Positions 24,803 through 33,932 of a stretch of 64,000 nucleotides of DNA are shown here, piece after piece. This DNA is from SIG455 sp045646385. Lineage in GTDB: Bacteria; Bacillota; Clostridia; UMGS1810. Location of the stretch: the NCBI GenBank assembly GCA_045646385.1, contig JAZRKQ010000011.1, positions 1 through 64,000 on the forward strand, given 5' to 3'. Position numbers and translations under genes: made by a program. Below the pieces are notes generated by a model. The model was not told where the DNA came from, did not search any database, and worked only from the letters and a program-made list of their open reading frames with translations. Every line of letters starts with the position of its first letter. Positions within the stretch are counted from its first letter, which is position 1.

Positions 24803-26102
24803 ATTCACATAATATTCCTGTTACATAATCTTTTTCGATTTTGTCAATCTTAACATTAACAAACTTTCGTGAGATATCCGTATCTGATTTAAAATGCACT
24901 TTAATATAATTCGACGTGTGTCCTTCATAAATTCCGTTTTCAATTTCGCGCTCAGCAAGAACTTCAACTTGTTTGCATATAAAACTTTCAAGGAATTTCT
25001 GTCTGCATTCGTCAGCCGCTTTTGCCATTGTTGACGCGCGTTCATTTTTAATTGAACGCTTTACCTGATTCGGGAATTTATCGGCTTTTGTACCGCGTCT
25101 GTTAGAGTATGCAAAAACGTGCGCTTCCGCAAAGCAGATTTCTTTTAAAAATGCTACGGATTTTTCAAATTCCTCGTCCGTTTCGCCGGGGAACCCCACC
25201 ATAATATCGGTAGTTATTGCACTGTCGGGAATGTATTTACGAATATTTTTAACAACTGTACGGAATTCATCGGTATTGTACTTTCTGTTCATGCGCGCAA
25301 GTGTTTCGTCGCAACCGCTTTGCAGAGATATGTGAAAATGATTGCAAAGTTTCGGCATGCGAGATAGCATTTTAACAAAATCTTCGGTTAATATTCTCGG
25401 CTCTATAGACCCCAAACGTATTCTTTTTATTCCGTCAATTTCGTTTATTGCTTTTATCACATCGCCAAGATTAATGCTTTTATCTTTTATGTCCATACCG
25501 TAAGAAGCGATATGAATACCTGTAAGCACCACTTCTGAAAACCCGTTCTCGGCAAGCGTTTTAACTTCTTTTAAAATGTCATTAATGTCACGGCTTCTCA
25601 CAGGACCGCGTGCATAAGGGATTATGCAATATGTGCAGAAAGAATTGCAACCGTCTTCAATTTTAACAAACGCACGTGTCTTATCACTGAACGAAGATAT
25701 CTGCATATCTTCAAACACACGTGTTTTCATAATATCGTCCACTGCGGTTGTATTGGCTTGTAAAGACGCATTTTCAACAAGTTGTACAATTTTAGATTTA
25801 TCTTTGGATCCCAGTATAACATCTACACCCATTGCGGCTATCTCTTCGGGTGCCACCTGACTGTAGCAACCTGTAACGGCTATAACTGCATCGGGATTTG
25901 TGCTTTTGGCACGCCTTATTATCTGACGTGACTTTTTATCGCCCGTACCTGTAACGGTGCACGTATTTATAACGTATACATCGCACACATCGTCAAAATC
26001 CGCTATGGTATAACCTGCGTTTTTAAAAAGTTCTGTCATAGCCTCAGTTTCGTATTGATTTACCTTGCAACCCAAGGTATGAAAAGACACGGTTTTGTTC
26101 AT
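24801..26102 (-). CDS. mtaB: tRNA (t6A37) methylthiotransferase MtaB
   Basis: Radical-SAM enzyme that converts t6A37 to ms2t6A in ANN-decoding tRNAs. 433 residues. The N-terminal UPF0004 domain begins FHTLGCKVNQYETEAM and has NTCTVT and GCYSQ, giving three cysteines for the second iron-sulfur cluster. The radical-SAM cluster motif C-x3-C-x2-C is CNSFCTYC with IIPYARGP. A C-terminal TRAM domain binds RNA. The HTLGCKVN start distinguishes it from MiaB and RimO. The ATG follows TTGGAG. Confidence 0.95.
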   Translation of the reverse strand: MNKTVSFHTLGCKVNQYETEAMTELFKNAGYTIADFDDVCDVYVINTCTVTGTGDKKSRQIIRRAKSTNPDAVIAVTGCYSQVAPEEIAAMGVDVILGSKDKSKIVQLVENASLQANTTAVDDIMKTRVFEDMQISSFSDKTRAFVKIEDGCNSFCTYCIIPYARGPVRSRDINDILKEVKTLAENGFSEVVLTGIHIASYGMDIKDKSINLGDVIKAINEIDGIKRIRLGSIEPRILTEDFVKMLSRMPKLCNHFHISLQSGCDETLARMNRKYNTDEFRTVVKNIRKYIPDSAITTDIMVGFPGETDEEFEKSVAFLKEICFAEAHVFAYSNRRGTKADKFPNQVKRSIKNERASTMAKAADECRQKFLESFICKQVEVLAEREIENGIYEGHTSNYIKVHFKSDTDISRKFVNVKIDKIEKDYVTGILCE

Positions 26103-26154
26103 TTAATATCTCCAATAAATAATATATGATTGTTGGACAAAATCCTACTTTCTT

Positions 26155-26182
26155 ATTATACAACAATCACAAAAAATTTCAA
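26155..26182 (-). promoter_or_regulatory. mtaB promoter
   Basis: On the minus strand, TTGAAA (26177-26182) and TATAAT (26155-26160) are 16 bp apart. The -10 lies just inside a 9-bp inverted repeat, TGATTGTTG (26127-26135) and CAACAATCA (26161-26169). Confidence 0.65.
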
Positions 26183-26197
26183 TAGGCAAAAAACGAA

Positions 26198-26226
26198 TTG
26201 ACATTTCTGGGAAATAGTTGTAATAT
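26198..26226 (+). promoter_or_regulatory. Promoter of the HPr-like gene
   Basis: TTGACA (26198-26203) and TAATAT (26221-26226) are 17 bp apart. Confidence 0.75.
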
Positions 26227-26259
26227 ATAATTGTAATAATTAAAAGGAGGAATTTTGAT

Positions 26260-26490
26260 ATGGTAACAGTAAATGTATTACTCAGTTCTATCAACGACGT
26301 AAAAAATTTTGTAAATATCGTAAGTAAGTACGATTTTGATATTGATCTTGCATCAGGCAGATACGTGGTAGATGCAAAATCTATTATGGGTATATTCAGT
26401 TTGGATTTGGCAAAGCCTATCAAGGTTGAAATCCACACAGACAATGCTGATGCTATTATGGGCGAACTTAAGCCTTACATCACAGAGTAA
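26260..26490 (+). CDS. HPr-like protein lacking the phosphorylatable histidine
   Basis: A 76-residue HPr-fold protein. In true HPr the motif GLHARPA carries His15, the PTS phosphate acceptor; here the aligned stretch is SINDVKN (10-16), so His is lost. The regulatory-serine region is kept: DAKSIMGIFSL, with Ser41 in the position of Ser46. This pattern resembles Crh, which works only through serine phosphorylation, but Crh function is not shown by sequence. AAGGAGG is a strong ribosome site. A 17-bp tandem duplication follows the stop codon. Confidence 0.85.
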   Translation: MVTVNVLLSSINDVKNFVNIVSKYDFDIDLASGRYVVDAKSIMGIFSLDLAKPIKVEIHTDNADAIMGELKPYITE

Positions 26491-26515
26491 TTGATTTTAC
26501 AGAGTAATCGGTTTT
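26482..26515 (+). repeat. 17-bp tandem duplication spanning the HPr-like stop codon
   Basis: Unit 1 (26482-26498) and unit 2 (26499-26515) agree at 15 of 17 bases; each starts ACAGAGTAA and ends TTTT. Confidence 0.75.
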
Positions 26516-26517
26516 AC

Positions 26518-26546
26518 AGCGTGGCTGAAACAAGTCACGCTTTTTA
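26518..26546 (+). terminator. Terminator after the HPr-like gene
   Basis: AGCGTG (26518-26523) pairs with CACGCT (26536-26541), followed by TTTT. It may only partly stop readthrough into the DUF4364 gene. Confidence 0.7.
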
Positions 26547-26576
26547 TTTAATTGAAGTATATTTAAGGAGAAATGA

Positions 26577-27167
26577 ATGGAACCATTGACATACAGCCCT
26601 GAAGAAAACGGCGAAGATATAAAACTTATGGTGCTGTTTGCCATAGCACGTTTGAAAGTAAGCGCCACATATACGCGCATTTTTCATGTGCTCAGTGCAG
26701 CGGCAGACGTTAGTTATTGCCTGCTTACCGTTCCGATTTCGGATTTGATAGAAAGCGGTAATATAGAAGAACTTCACTTTGATGACCAACCGGTATTTTC
26801 ACTTACAAAACAGGGCAGCGAAACACTTTCGTACTTTGAAACCAGAATACTGCGCAGCGTTCGTTTGCGTATGCTTGACGAGATTGATAAAATAAATAAA
26901 GAGGTTTTAAGCGGGAATAAACTCGATGCTTCTATCGTGCCTGTAAATGAGGAAGAATACCTTGTTAAGGCTGAAATTACCGAGAATAAAGTCCCCGTTT
27001 TGAAATTTGAAATGTACGTGGGTGATAAAGAACGCGCAAAAAAAATTGTACGCAATTTTAAAGATCATACAAGCCTTATGTATCTGCAAGTTGTAAAAGC
27101 GATTGATTTTGATTACGATAAACTCGATTTGGAAAATATGGAAGAATTAGGCGGAATAGATAGTTGA
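26577..27167 (+). CDS. DUF4364 family protein
   Basis: A 196-residue cytosolic protein matching the Clostridial DUF4364 group: an N-terminal winged-helix-like part (about 10-90) with LLTVPISDLIESGNIEE and FSLTKQGSETL, then a mixed alpha/beta region. The family has no established role; the winged helix suggests DNA or protein binding. The ATG follows AAGGAG by 7 nt. It lies 86 nt after the HPr-like gene and before a terminator. Confidence 0.75.
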   Translation: MEPLTYSPEENGEDIKLMVLFAIARLKVSATYTRIFHVLSAAADVSYCLLTVPISDLIESGNIEELHFDDQPVFSLTKQGSETLSYFETRILRSVRLRMLDEIDKINKEVLSGNKLDASIVPVNEEEYLVKAEITENKVPVLKFEMYVGDKERAKKIVRNFKDHTSLMYLQVVKAIDFDYDKLDLENMEELGGIDS

Positions 27168-27203
27168 CTTCCATGCATAAATAATATACAAATAATGAAC
27201 AAT

Positions 27204-27236
27204 AACCGTATGAGATAAGTATCTCGTACGGTTTTT
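27204..27236 (+). terminator. Terminator between DUF4364 and the ABC operon
   Basis: AACCGTATGAGAT pairs with ATCTCGTACGGTT (one G-T pair) around an AAGT loop, followed by T residues. Confidence 0.88.
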
Positions 27237-27269
27237 AGTTTATTTAAAAATTTTGAAAGGAGAAATAAA

Positions 27270-28751
27270 ATGAGAAATCTTGCAAAAATATTCTCGATTT
27301 GCCTTGTGATTACTATGTCTGCAATTTCACTTGCGGGCTGCGGTATGGATATGGCAGGTTCGGGAAATGACCTTTACATCTTTAACGGCAAGGGTGAAAG
27401 TGCTCAGGCGCTTAAAGATGCGGCAGATAAATTTTCTGAAGAAACGGGCAAAAAAGTTAAAACATTCTCTCTCGGCAGCGGTACAAGCAGTATGGATACC
27501 TTGCGTGCCGAACTCAACTCTAAAAATATGCCTACAATATTTTCAATAGTTAATATTCAGGAGTTGAAAGAGTTTGAGGAGGGCGGCTTTGCTCTTGACC
27601 TTACAACAGTTACAGACGAAAACTTTAAAATGCTTGTGGAAGAAATTCCGGAGAATATGCGTTTGAGTTCAAACGGAACAAACAGTTTCGGTGTACCATA
27701 TAACGTAGAGGGCTACGGATATATTGTAGATACCCGTATGATAGAAGCACTTTTTGGCGACGGAACCGCTGAAGACTTTTTAGAAGATGCTAAAAATGCA
27801 AGTTACGAAGAATTTCAAAATCTTGTAATTGCCGTTGATGGTTACATTAAAAATAACACGGCGGCTTCAGTTGTTTTAGACGGCGAAACTTATACTTTAA
27901 GAAATGAAAAAACAGACCTTTCATCAAAACTTACAGGTGTGTTCTCAATAGCAGGTGCGGATAAATGGACATACGGTGACCATTTGGTAAACGTGGCGCT
28001 CAACGCAGTTTTTGATAACCCAGCAGAAGCTGCCTCCGCAACAGATGCACAAATTGAATCGTTAAGAGGTCCTCTTACCGCTTATGCAAGGGCATTGGAT
28101 TTTAAAACATCTTATACCGCAGGTATGAACGGCCCCTTAACACGCGGTTCAGAGTTTATAAACACAACAACTGCTAACTATGACTCTGCAGTACAGATTT
28201 TTGCTCAAAGCAAGGCGCTCTTTATTAAGCAAGGTAACTGGGCATATACAAATATAGCAAAAGTTGATAAAGAGATAGTTAAAACGCTTGAATTTATTCC
28301 TGTTAAACTGCCTCTGACAGATGCAGACGTTACTTCAAGTGTGGGCACGGCAGAGCAGTTAAATCGTTCAATCTCTGTATATGTACCAAACTACTATGCA
28401 ATCAATGCCAAGGCAACTGACGAGCAGAAAAAAACTGCAATGGATTTCCTTGTATGGCTCAACACTTCTGAAACAGGTCAAAAATTTGTAACTGAAGATA
28501 TGGCATTTATTCCGTATAACGCAGACCACCAGAATGTAACAACAGATAATTCTTTGAGTAACTCTATTATAAGATATATGAAAGATGGCGACGTTATTTC
28601 CAACCCATACGGAGGAGCGCCTGTAAACTGGTCAGGCGATACACTCGGTCTTGAAATTATGGAAAAATATCTTACCAAAGAAAAATGGACAGAAGAAGAC
28701 TACTCTGCTATTGCTGAGTACGGAATATCTAAGTGGAAAGAAATGAAATAA
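27270..28751 (+). CDS. ABC transporter solute-binding lipoprotein (carbohydrate type)
   Basis: Extracytoplasmic receptor of a sugar importer, 493 residues. A lipoprotein signal with lipobox LAGC ends near residue 23. The mature part is an MalE/family 1 binding protein: LYIFNGKGESAQALKDAADKF-type start (residues 36 on), GVPYNVEGYGYIVDTRM, and a C-terminal lobe with DFLVWLNTSETGQKFVTEDMAFIPY. Two permease genes follow. The ligand, presumably an oligosaccharide, is not determined by sequence. GAAAGGAG is the ribosome site. Confidence 0.9.
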   Translation: MRNLAKIFSICLVITMSAISLAGCGMDMAGSGNDLYIFNGKGESAQALKDAADKFSEETGKKVKTFSLGSGTSSMDTLRAELNSKNMPTIFSIVNIQELKEFEEGGFALDLTTVTDENFKMLVEEIPENMRLSSNGTNSFGVPYNVEGYGYIVDTRMIEALFGDGTAEDFLEDAKNASYEEFQNLVIAVDGYIKNNTAASVVLDGETYTLRNEKTDLSSKLTGVFSIAGADKWTYGDHLVNVALNAVFDNPAEAASATDAQIESLRGPLTAYARALDFKTSYTAGMNGPLTRGSEFINTTTANYDSAVQIFAQSKALFIKQGNWAYTNIAKVDKEIVKTLEFIPVKLPLTDADVTSSVGTAEQLNRSISVYVPNYYAINAKATDEQKKTAMDFLVWLNTSETGQKFVTEDMAFIPYNADHQNVTTDNSLSNSIIRYMKDGDVISNPYGGAPVNWSGDTLGLEIMEKYLTKEKWTEEDYSAIAEYGISKWKEMK

Positions 28752-28791
28752 GTAGTAACATCTATTCTCACAGGAAGGATTGATTTAACAC

Positions 28792-29691
28792 ATGGATAAG
28801 TATTACAGAAAGTGGCTACTGCCAATTTCGTTGCCTGCGCTTATACTGTTTTTTGTGGTAATTGTAATACCGTTTTTAACAGGAGTGCTGTATTCGTTCA
28901 CATCATGGCGAGGAACGTATTTTGCAGGCGGAGCCAATGCATTTGAATCCTTCGTGGGATTTGAAAATTATGTAAACGCATTCAAAAACGAGAAGTTTTT
29001 AAATGCATTCGTGTATACAATAAAGTTTACTGTTACGGCTGTAATTACTATAAATATAGTGGCGCTTGCACTTGCTATGATGATAACCACCGTATCGCGC
29101 GGTGGTGCAATATATAGAACGGTATTTTTTCTGCCGAACCTTCTCGGCGGATTGGCATTGGGTTTTATATGGCAGTTTATATTCCAGAATGTATTTTCAG
29201 ATGTGCTTTTCGGCCCTCAGGGATTTATTCATATACCTTTCCTTACAAATATGCTTCAGGATAATACAAAAGCGCTTTTTGCACTTGTTATCCTTGTAAC
29301 ATGGCAGATGGCAGGGTATATGATGATAATTTATATCACGGGACTAAACACCATCCCCCGTGACCTTTACGAGGCGGCGCAGATTGACGGCGCAGGTGCA
29401 TTTGCACAATTTCGGGTTATTACTCTGCCTATGCTGATGCCCGCTATAACGATAGTATTCTTTTTAACGCTGGCAAACTGCTTTAAACTTCTTGACCAGA
29501 ATGTTGCGTTGACCGACGGTAACTTTAATACCAGACTTTTAGCAACGCAGATACTGCGTACTACAAGAGATACTGCGCCGCCTGATTATGGTATGGCTCA
29601 GGCACAGGCAGTAGTGTTTTTCGTCCTGATTGCCGTTGTTACACTCGTACAGTTGTACGTTACCAAGCGTAGGGAGGTGGAACTGCATTGA
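28792..29691 (+). CDS. ABC sugar permease, MalF/UgpA type
   Basis: Membrane component of the importer, 299 residues with six hydrophobic segments. The EAA loop is visible as EAAQIDGAGAFAQFRVITLPML, residues about 200-221, which contacts the ATPase. MDKYYRKWLLPIS at the N-terminus is short, without the long MalF periplasmic loop. It lies 40 nt after the binding protein and its end overlaps the next permease (TTGA overlap). Confidence 0.93.
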   Translation: MDKYYRKWLLPISLPALILFFVVIVIPFLTGVLYSFTSWRGTYFAGGANAFESFVGFENYVNAFKNEKFLNAFVYTIKFTVTAVITINIVALALAMMITTVSRGGAIYRTVFFLPNLLGGLALGFIWQFIFQNVFSDVLFGPQGFIHIPFLTNMLQDNTKALFALVILVTWQMAGYMMIIYITGLNTIPRDLYEAAQIDGAGAFAQFRVITLPMLMPAITIVFFLTLANCFKLLDQNVALTDGNFNTRLLATQILRTTRDTAPPDYGMAQAQAVVFFVLIAVVTLVQLYVTKRREVELH

Positions 29692-30518
29692 GAAGAAAAG
29701 TACTTCTTACTGTCTTGTATGTTGCCCTCACGGTGTTTGCAGTTTTAACTTTAGCGCCTGTTGCGTTTTTGTTTATAAACTCATTTAAGTCGCAGTCAGA
29801 GATTGTAGCATCGCCAATGTCGTTTCCTCTTAATTGGAATTTTGACTATATATTAACTGCTGCGCAGGAGATTAATTTCTTCCGTTCACTCGGCATAACT
29901 TTTATAGTTACAGTTTTATCTGTTGCGCTTATTGTTTTGGCGTCTTCTTTGTCAGGCTGGGCAATTGCAAGAGCAAAAACTAAAACTTCGTCTGTTATGC
30001 TTTATATGTTCACCGCCGCAATGCTGATTCCGTTTCAGGCGGTTATGTACCCCCTTTTAAGTCTGTTTGAAGGGGTGGGGCTTAAAAACATCTTGGGTCT
30101 TATCATTATGTATGGTGGTTTCGGTCTTAGTTTGTCGGTGTTTTTGTATCACGGTTTTGTAAAAAGTATACCGCCATCGATTGAAGAAGCGGCACTTATT
30201 GATGGAGCAGGAATGATAAAAACTTTCTTTACGGTTGTTTTTCCGCTTATGAAATCCACAACGGCAACAGTAATTATATTAAACTCTATGTGGATATGGA
30301 ACGACTACCTGCTTCCGTTCCTTGTAATAGGTAATGCGCCTGCAAGAACGCTTACGCTGGAACTTTACTTTGCCAAAATGACGTCAGGTCAGTTCGGTAA
30401 CCCATGGGAACTTATTTTCCCTGCGGTGTTTGTTTCTATCGTTCCAATAATCATAGTTTTTCTGCTTTTGCAGAAGCATATTGTACGAGGCGTGTCCGAC
30501 GGTGCAGTAAAGGGATGA
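29688..30518 (+). CDS. ABC sugar permease, MalG/UgpE type
   Basis: Second membrane component, 276 residues with six segments. The EAA loop is EEAALIDGAGMIKTFFTVVFPL near 165-186. The start is TTG at 29688, seven bases after AGGGAGGTGG and overlapping the previous stop. No ATPase gene follows; such importers in Firmicutes often share a common MsmX-type ATPase coded elsewhere. Confidence 0.92.
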   Translation: MRRKVLLTVLYVALTVFAVLTLAPVAFLFINSFKSQSEIVASPMSFPLNWNFDYILTAAQEINFFRSLGITFIVTVLSVALIVLASSLSGWAIARAKTKTSSVMLYMFTAAMLIPFQAVMYPLLSLFEGVGLKNILGLIIMYGGFGLSLSVFLYHGFVKSIPPSIEEAALIDGAGMIKTFFTVVFPLMKSTTATVIILNSMWIWNDYLLPFLVIGNAPARTLTLELYFAKMTSGQFGNPWELIFPAVFVSIVPIIIVFLLLQKHIVRGVSDGAVKG

Positions 30519-30550
30519 AAAAATGGCTTGGTTTATCCAAGCCATTTTTT
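30518..30550. terminator. Bidirectional terminator after the ABC operon
   Basis: AAAAATGGCTTGG and CCAAGCCATTTTT around a 5-nt TTTAT loop; it also serves the convergent PBP-like gene. Confidence 0.92.
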
Positions 30551-31529
30551 AATGAATATTAAGCTCAATAAGTCTAGTTTTGATTTCATTGTAAATATCA
30601 CTTGCATTTGCTCCGCTTTCAACCAATACGGATATGGCGTATTTGGGATTATCCGAAGGGAAATACCCTATTGCCCACATATGCCCTATAATTTCGCTTT
30701 GCAATTGCCTTGCAGTTGATTTAGGTAAAATTCTTTTTTGATTGCTTTTACGCATAGATTTTATTATATAGCCGTTTTCAAGTGCAATTCCGTCTACAAT
30801 ATTTATTTCTTTTTGTGTCCCTTTTGCGGCAACTGTGCAGATTGATTCTGCTGCTTGCAAAGGTGTTATTTGAGAATCTGTAAATAAAAGAGGAAGCGCT
30901 GAATATATCTCATCTGCTCCGTATGGTGTTTCTGCCCTGTTTATAAGCGCCGTTCCGCCGGAGTTTATATGTTTGGCTACATCGTTCTGGTCAAAATTCG
31001 GTCTGCTTGCCATAGCAAGTACATCAAAATTATCTGTACTCAAAACTACCGTTGCACCTATAGCAGAATTTTCATCGAGCACATTTTCTGCTATGTTTTG
31101 AATATTATAGTCAAGAGTAAGTTTTACATATTTCTTTGTTTGTGTTTGGAAATCGTCGGTTCTAAAATTTGGGATTTCGTTTCCTTTGGCATCTTTTAAT
31201 TTCGAGTGTACCTTTTTTTCTGTTGTAGACAATTCATCGTTGAGTTCTTTTTCAATACCGCTTAACCCTTCGCCAAAGGCATCTGTATAACCTATAACGT
31301 GGCGTGCCAAAGAGGAACCTGTATACCTGATTTCCTCTCCCGTTAGGGGTATCATATTTCTGTCGGTTATAACATTTCTTTTAAAATCCGTTTCAAGCGT
31401 CCGCTGGCTTGCCGCCATATCTGTATATATGTCGCCTTTTAAAACAGTAATGTTTAATATAACGAACATAAGGTATACCAGCGGAATAATAAATAGAATC
31501 AAAAACTTTTTTGGTCTTTTAATAAGCAT
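30549..31529 (-). CDS. PBP-like pseudoenzyme lacking the transpeptidase active site
   Basis: Membrane-anchored protein of about 326 residues. An N-terminal helix is followed by a shortened class B PBP dimerisation region (RHVIGYTDAFGEGLSGIEKELNDEL). The transpeptidase-like part keeps structural strands (ATVVLSTDNFDVLAMASRPNFD, residues 160-181; TDSQITPLQAAESICTVAAKG; GHMWAIGYFPSDNPKYAISVLVE). But the S-x-x-K serine motif, the SxN motif and KTG are all missing: INRAETPYGADEIY is joined almost directly to the region that normally follows SxN. No frameshift is seen, so it is a coherent reading frame. ATG start is only 2 nt from the GAGGTG site, so the true start may differ. It is divergent from yunB, suggesting a sporulation role. 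Confidence 0.8.
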   Translation of the reverse strand: MLIKRPKKFLILFIIPLVYLMFVILNITVLKGDIYTDMAASQRTLETDFKRNVITDRNMIPLTGEEIRYTGSSLARHVIGYTDAFGEGLSGIEKELNDELSTTEKKVHSKLKDAKGNEIPNFRTDDFQTQTKKYVKLTLDYNIQNIAENVLDENSAIGATVVLSTDNFDVLAMASRPNFDQNDVAKHINSGGTALINRAETPYGADEIYSALPLLFTDSQITPLQAAESICTVAAKGTQKEINIVDGIALENGYIIKSMRKSNQKRILPKSTARQLQSEIIGHMWAIGYFPSDNPKYAISVLVESGANASDIYNEIKTRLIELNIH

Positions 31530-31591
31530 CACCTCTTAAAATATATTTTCTGTATGTTTTGGTTATTTATTCTGTAAAAAGGAGTGAATGT

Positions 31592-32263
31592 ATGAAAAAG
31601 AAATTCGGTACTATGAAATTCGGCAGACCTTACAGAATGTATATCCGCCCTGCACGAAAAAAACGTATAAACCGCTGGGCTGTTGCTATTTTTATAGTTA
31701 CATCTTTAACATATTGCGTCTGCTCTGCTGTTGTAAAAGTTTATCCTGTTATAGAAGACGTTTCACAAAAGTTGCTTGAGGCAAACGCCACAAATATAAT
31801 TAATACCTCTGTTTTAGAAAGCCTCGATGGTGATATTTACAACAAACTTGTCGATATAATGTATAATGATGCCGGCCAGATAACCTCCATAGCCGCCAAT
31901 ACATCAGAGATAAATAAACTCAAATCCACTTTGGCGGTGGATATTTTAAATGATATAGAACAGTTTGGCAGTAAAGGATTTACTATACCGCTTGGAAATC
32001 TTACAGATATAATTCTTTTGTCCGGAATCGGACCGGAGATACCGTTTTGTATAGTTCCGTACGGTAATATAAAGGTGGACTTTCGCTCTCAGTTTTCAGA
32101 TGCAGGTATAAATCAGACACGTCACGATATATATATAGACATCACCGCCGATATGCGTGCCATTTCTGCAGTTGCAAGAATAAAGGGAACTGTAAGCACG
32201 TCAGTTATGGCGGCACAAACGGTTATAGTGGGTAATACTCCGCAGTTTTTTGCCGAACGGTAA
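31592..32263 (+). CDS. yunB: Sporulation protein YunB
   Basis: 223 residues; the ATG at 31592 follows AAAAAGGAGTG. It has one N-terminal transmembrane helix (about 24-45) and an extracellular part typical of YunB: VIEDVSQKLLEANATNIIN, VDIMYNDAGQITSIAANT, and PLGNLTDIILLSGIGPEIPF. In Bacillus the gene is expressed in the mother cell; its biochemical role is unknown. It is divergent from the PBP-like pseudoenzyme, 62 nt away. Confidence 0.9.
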   Translation: MKKKFGTMKFGRPYRMYIRPARKKRINRWAVAIFIVTSLTYCVCSAVVKVYPVIEDVSQKLLEANATNIINTSVLESLDGDIYNKLVDIMYNDAGQITSIAANTSEINKLKSTLAVDILNDIEQFGSKGFTIPLGNLTDIILLSGIGPEIPFCIVPYGNIKVDFRSQFSDAGINQTRHDIYIDITADMRAISAVARIKGTVSTSVMAAQTVIVGNTPQFFAER

Positions 32264-32285
32264 TATGTAAATATTTAATAAAAGG

Positions 32286-32314
32286 TTGCTTTTTTAATAT
32301 TCTTGTGATATAAT
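32286..32314 (+). promoter_or_regulatory. Promoter of the M23 peptidase gene
   Basis: TTGCTT (32286-32291) and TATAAT (32309-32314), 17 bp apart, with a TG two bases before the -10. The leader is about 100 nt. Confidence 0.6.
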
Positions 32315-32425
32315 ATATTCTGTATTGCGACTTAAAAGTTACAAAAATGTTAAGAAACTATTACAATTTTTACATATTTTCAGAATAAATAAATACACTA
32401 TTACTAAAGAAAAGAAGGTGAGAAA

Positions 32426-33907
32426 ATGCGGTTTGTCAAAATCAATACTGCTGATGCCGATAAGTATGTCAAGCGTAACTGCATTGCTAAAGCAGATGCA
32501 CAGGTTGATAGAAACACCGAATCCACAAACACAAAATCATTTAAAATTCATTTTAACCATATAAAAAAAGAGATTACCGCTTTATATAATAAACTTAATA
32601 AAAAAACTGCAGCAAGTTTATGTGTTGCTGCAGCGGCTTTGTCGCTTACATTGCTTTTTAATGCTAATTTTTCTTTTGCGTATAATGCGTTTATAGGAAA
32701 CACCGAACTTGGCTATGTTACGGATAAACAATTTGCTGAAAAATGCGTTGATAATATTAATGCCGAATTTGCTCAATATGTAAGCGGTGAAGATATTATA
32801 AGTGCAAAAATCACTTATGTTCCTGCAATTATAAGACGTAACGCATTTACAGATGTATCGGTTGTGTATGAAAACATCAAATCCACATCAGACGTTATGG
32901 TTCAGGCGTATGCGGTAGAGGTTGACGATATCGCCTTTGCGGCGCTTGAGGATAAAACACAGGCAGATAAAATCCTTACTGAAATTGCATCTATCTATAA
33001 AACGGACGAAAACACGCAAGTTTCATTTAAGGAAGATGTACGTGTGGTTTATGAATACGTTCCGTCCGTTATAGTTATGGAAAGCGCCGACGCTTTGGAA
33101 AGACTGCAGGGCTTCACTACGCTTTATAATAGTGTTACTGTGGACAAAAAAATTGCATTTTCCGATTTCGCGGCAGATAACGGCTTGGAAGTTGAGTACT
33201 TGCAATCTTTAAATCCTGAAGTGGGAAAGTATATAAAACCGTCACAAAATGTTGTTATACCTGTTTGGAAACCTATCATAACGGTTATGACAACCGATAA
33301 TATAAGTTATGAAACTACAGTTCCGTTCGAGGAGCAGGTTACTGAAGATGCTTCCATATACGAAGGCAGCGAGAAAGTCATTCAGGCAGGTGCTAACGGT
33401 ATAATTGCTGTTACAGAAAAAATAGAACGCGCAAACGGCGCGATTGTAAATCAGACAGTTATTAAAAGTGAGGTTATAGCAGAACCTGTTATGCAGATGC
33501 GTGCCATAGGCACAAAAGAGCGTCCCGCACACGTTGGAACAGGCTCGTTTATGCGTCCGTACTATGGAAATGTAAGTTCGCGTTTTGGCTCGCGCCGTTC
33601 GGGAAATCACACCGGCGTTGATATATGCGGAACTGTGGGCGACCCGATTGTAGCGGCAGATAATGGTACTGTTATATTCTCTGGTTGGAGTGGCGGTTAC
33701 GGAAAGGTAATCAAAATCGACCATAATAACGGATACGTAACATATTATGCTCATTGTAACAGTCTGCTTGCAGAGGTGGGCGATGTTGTTGAAAAAGGTC
33801 AGACCATAGCAACACTTGGCAGTACAGGTAACAGCACAGGCCCGCACGTGCATTTTGAAGTACGGTATAATGACGAAGTTCAAAACCCTATGAACTATGT
33901 AAATTAA
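32426..33907 (+). CDS. Cell wall endopeptidase with G5 and M23 domains
   Basis: A 493-residue exported peptidoglycan hydrolase. A cytoplasmic tail of about 60 residues precedes one membrane helix (about 62-85). A LysM-like stretch (FSDFAADNGLEVEYLQSLNP) and a G5 domain (about 285-370) lead to the C-terminal peptidase M23 domain with zinc ligands in GNHTGVDI and GPHVHFEV. It cleaves peptide cross-bridges in family members. The ribosome site is GAAGGTGAG. A noncoding 370-codon frame on the other strand (33242-34354) overlaps it and mscL and is a shadow. Confidence 0.92.
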   Translation: MRFVKINTADADKYVKRNCIAKADAQVDRNTESTNTKSFKIHFNHIKKEITALYNKLNKKTAASLCVAAAALSLTLLFNANFSFAYNAFIGNTELGYVTDKQFAEKCVDNINAEFAQYVSGEDIISAKITYVPAIIRRNAFTDVSVVYENIKSTSDVMVQAYAVEVDDIAFAALEDKTQADKILTEIASIYKTDENTQVSFKEDVRVVYEYVPSVIVMESADALERLQGFTTLYNSVTVDKKIAFSDFAADNGLEVEYLQSLNPEVGKYIKPSQNVVIPVWKPIITVMTTDNISYETTVPFEEQVTEDASIYEGSEKVIQAGANGIIAVTEKIERANGAIVNQTVIKSEVIAEPVMQMRAIGTKERPAHVGTGSFMRPYYGNVSSRFGSRRSGNHTGVDICGTVGDPIVAADNGTVIFSGWSGGYGKVIKIDHNNGYVTYYAHCNSLLAEVGDVVEKGQTIATLGSTGNSTGPHVHFEVRYNDEVQNPMNYVN

Positions 33908-33932
33908 ATATATAAAAACGGAGGACAAAATT

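Noticed and set aside
26131..26160. GGACAAAAT in the mtaB leader as a third copy of the 41-bp element
   Set aside because: Identity stops after nine bases and the core TACAG/TGTATGATA is absent.
26482..26515. Tandem duplication after the HPr-like gene as a regulatory repeat
   Set aside because: Two copies only, with two mismatches, beside a terminator; replication slippage explains it.
31547..31557. TTTTCTGTATG upstream of yunB, resembling the core of the 41-bp element
   Set aside because: Only 11 bases match and the flanks diverge at once.
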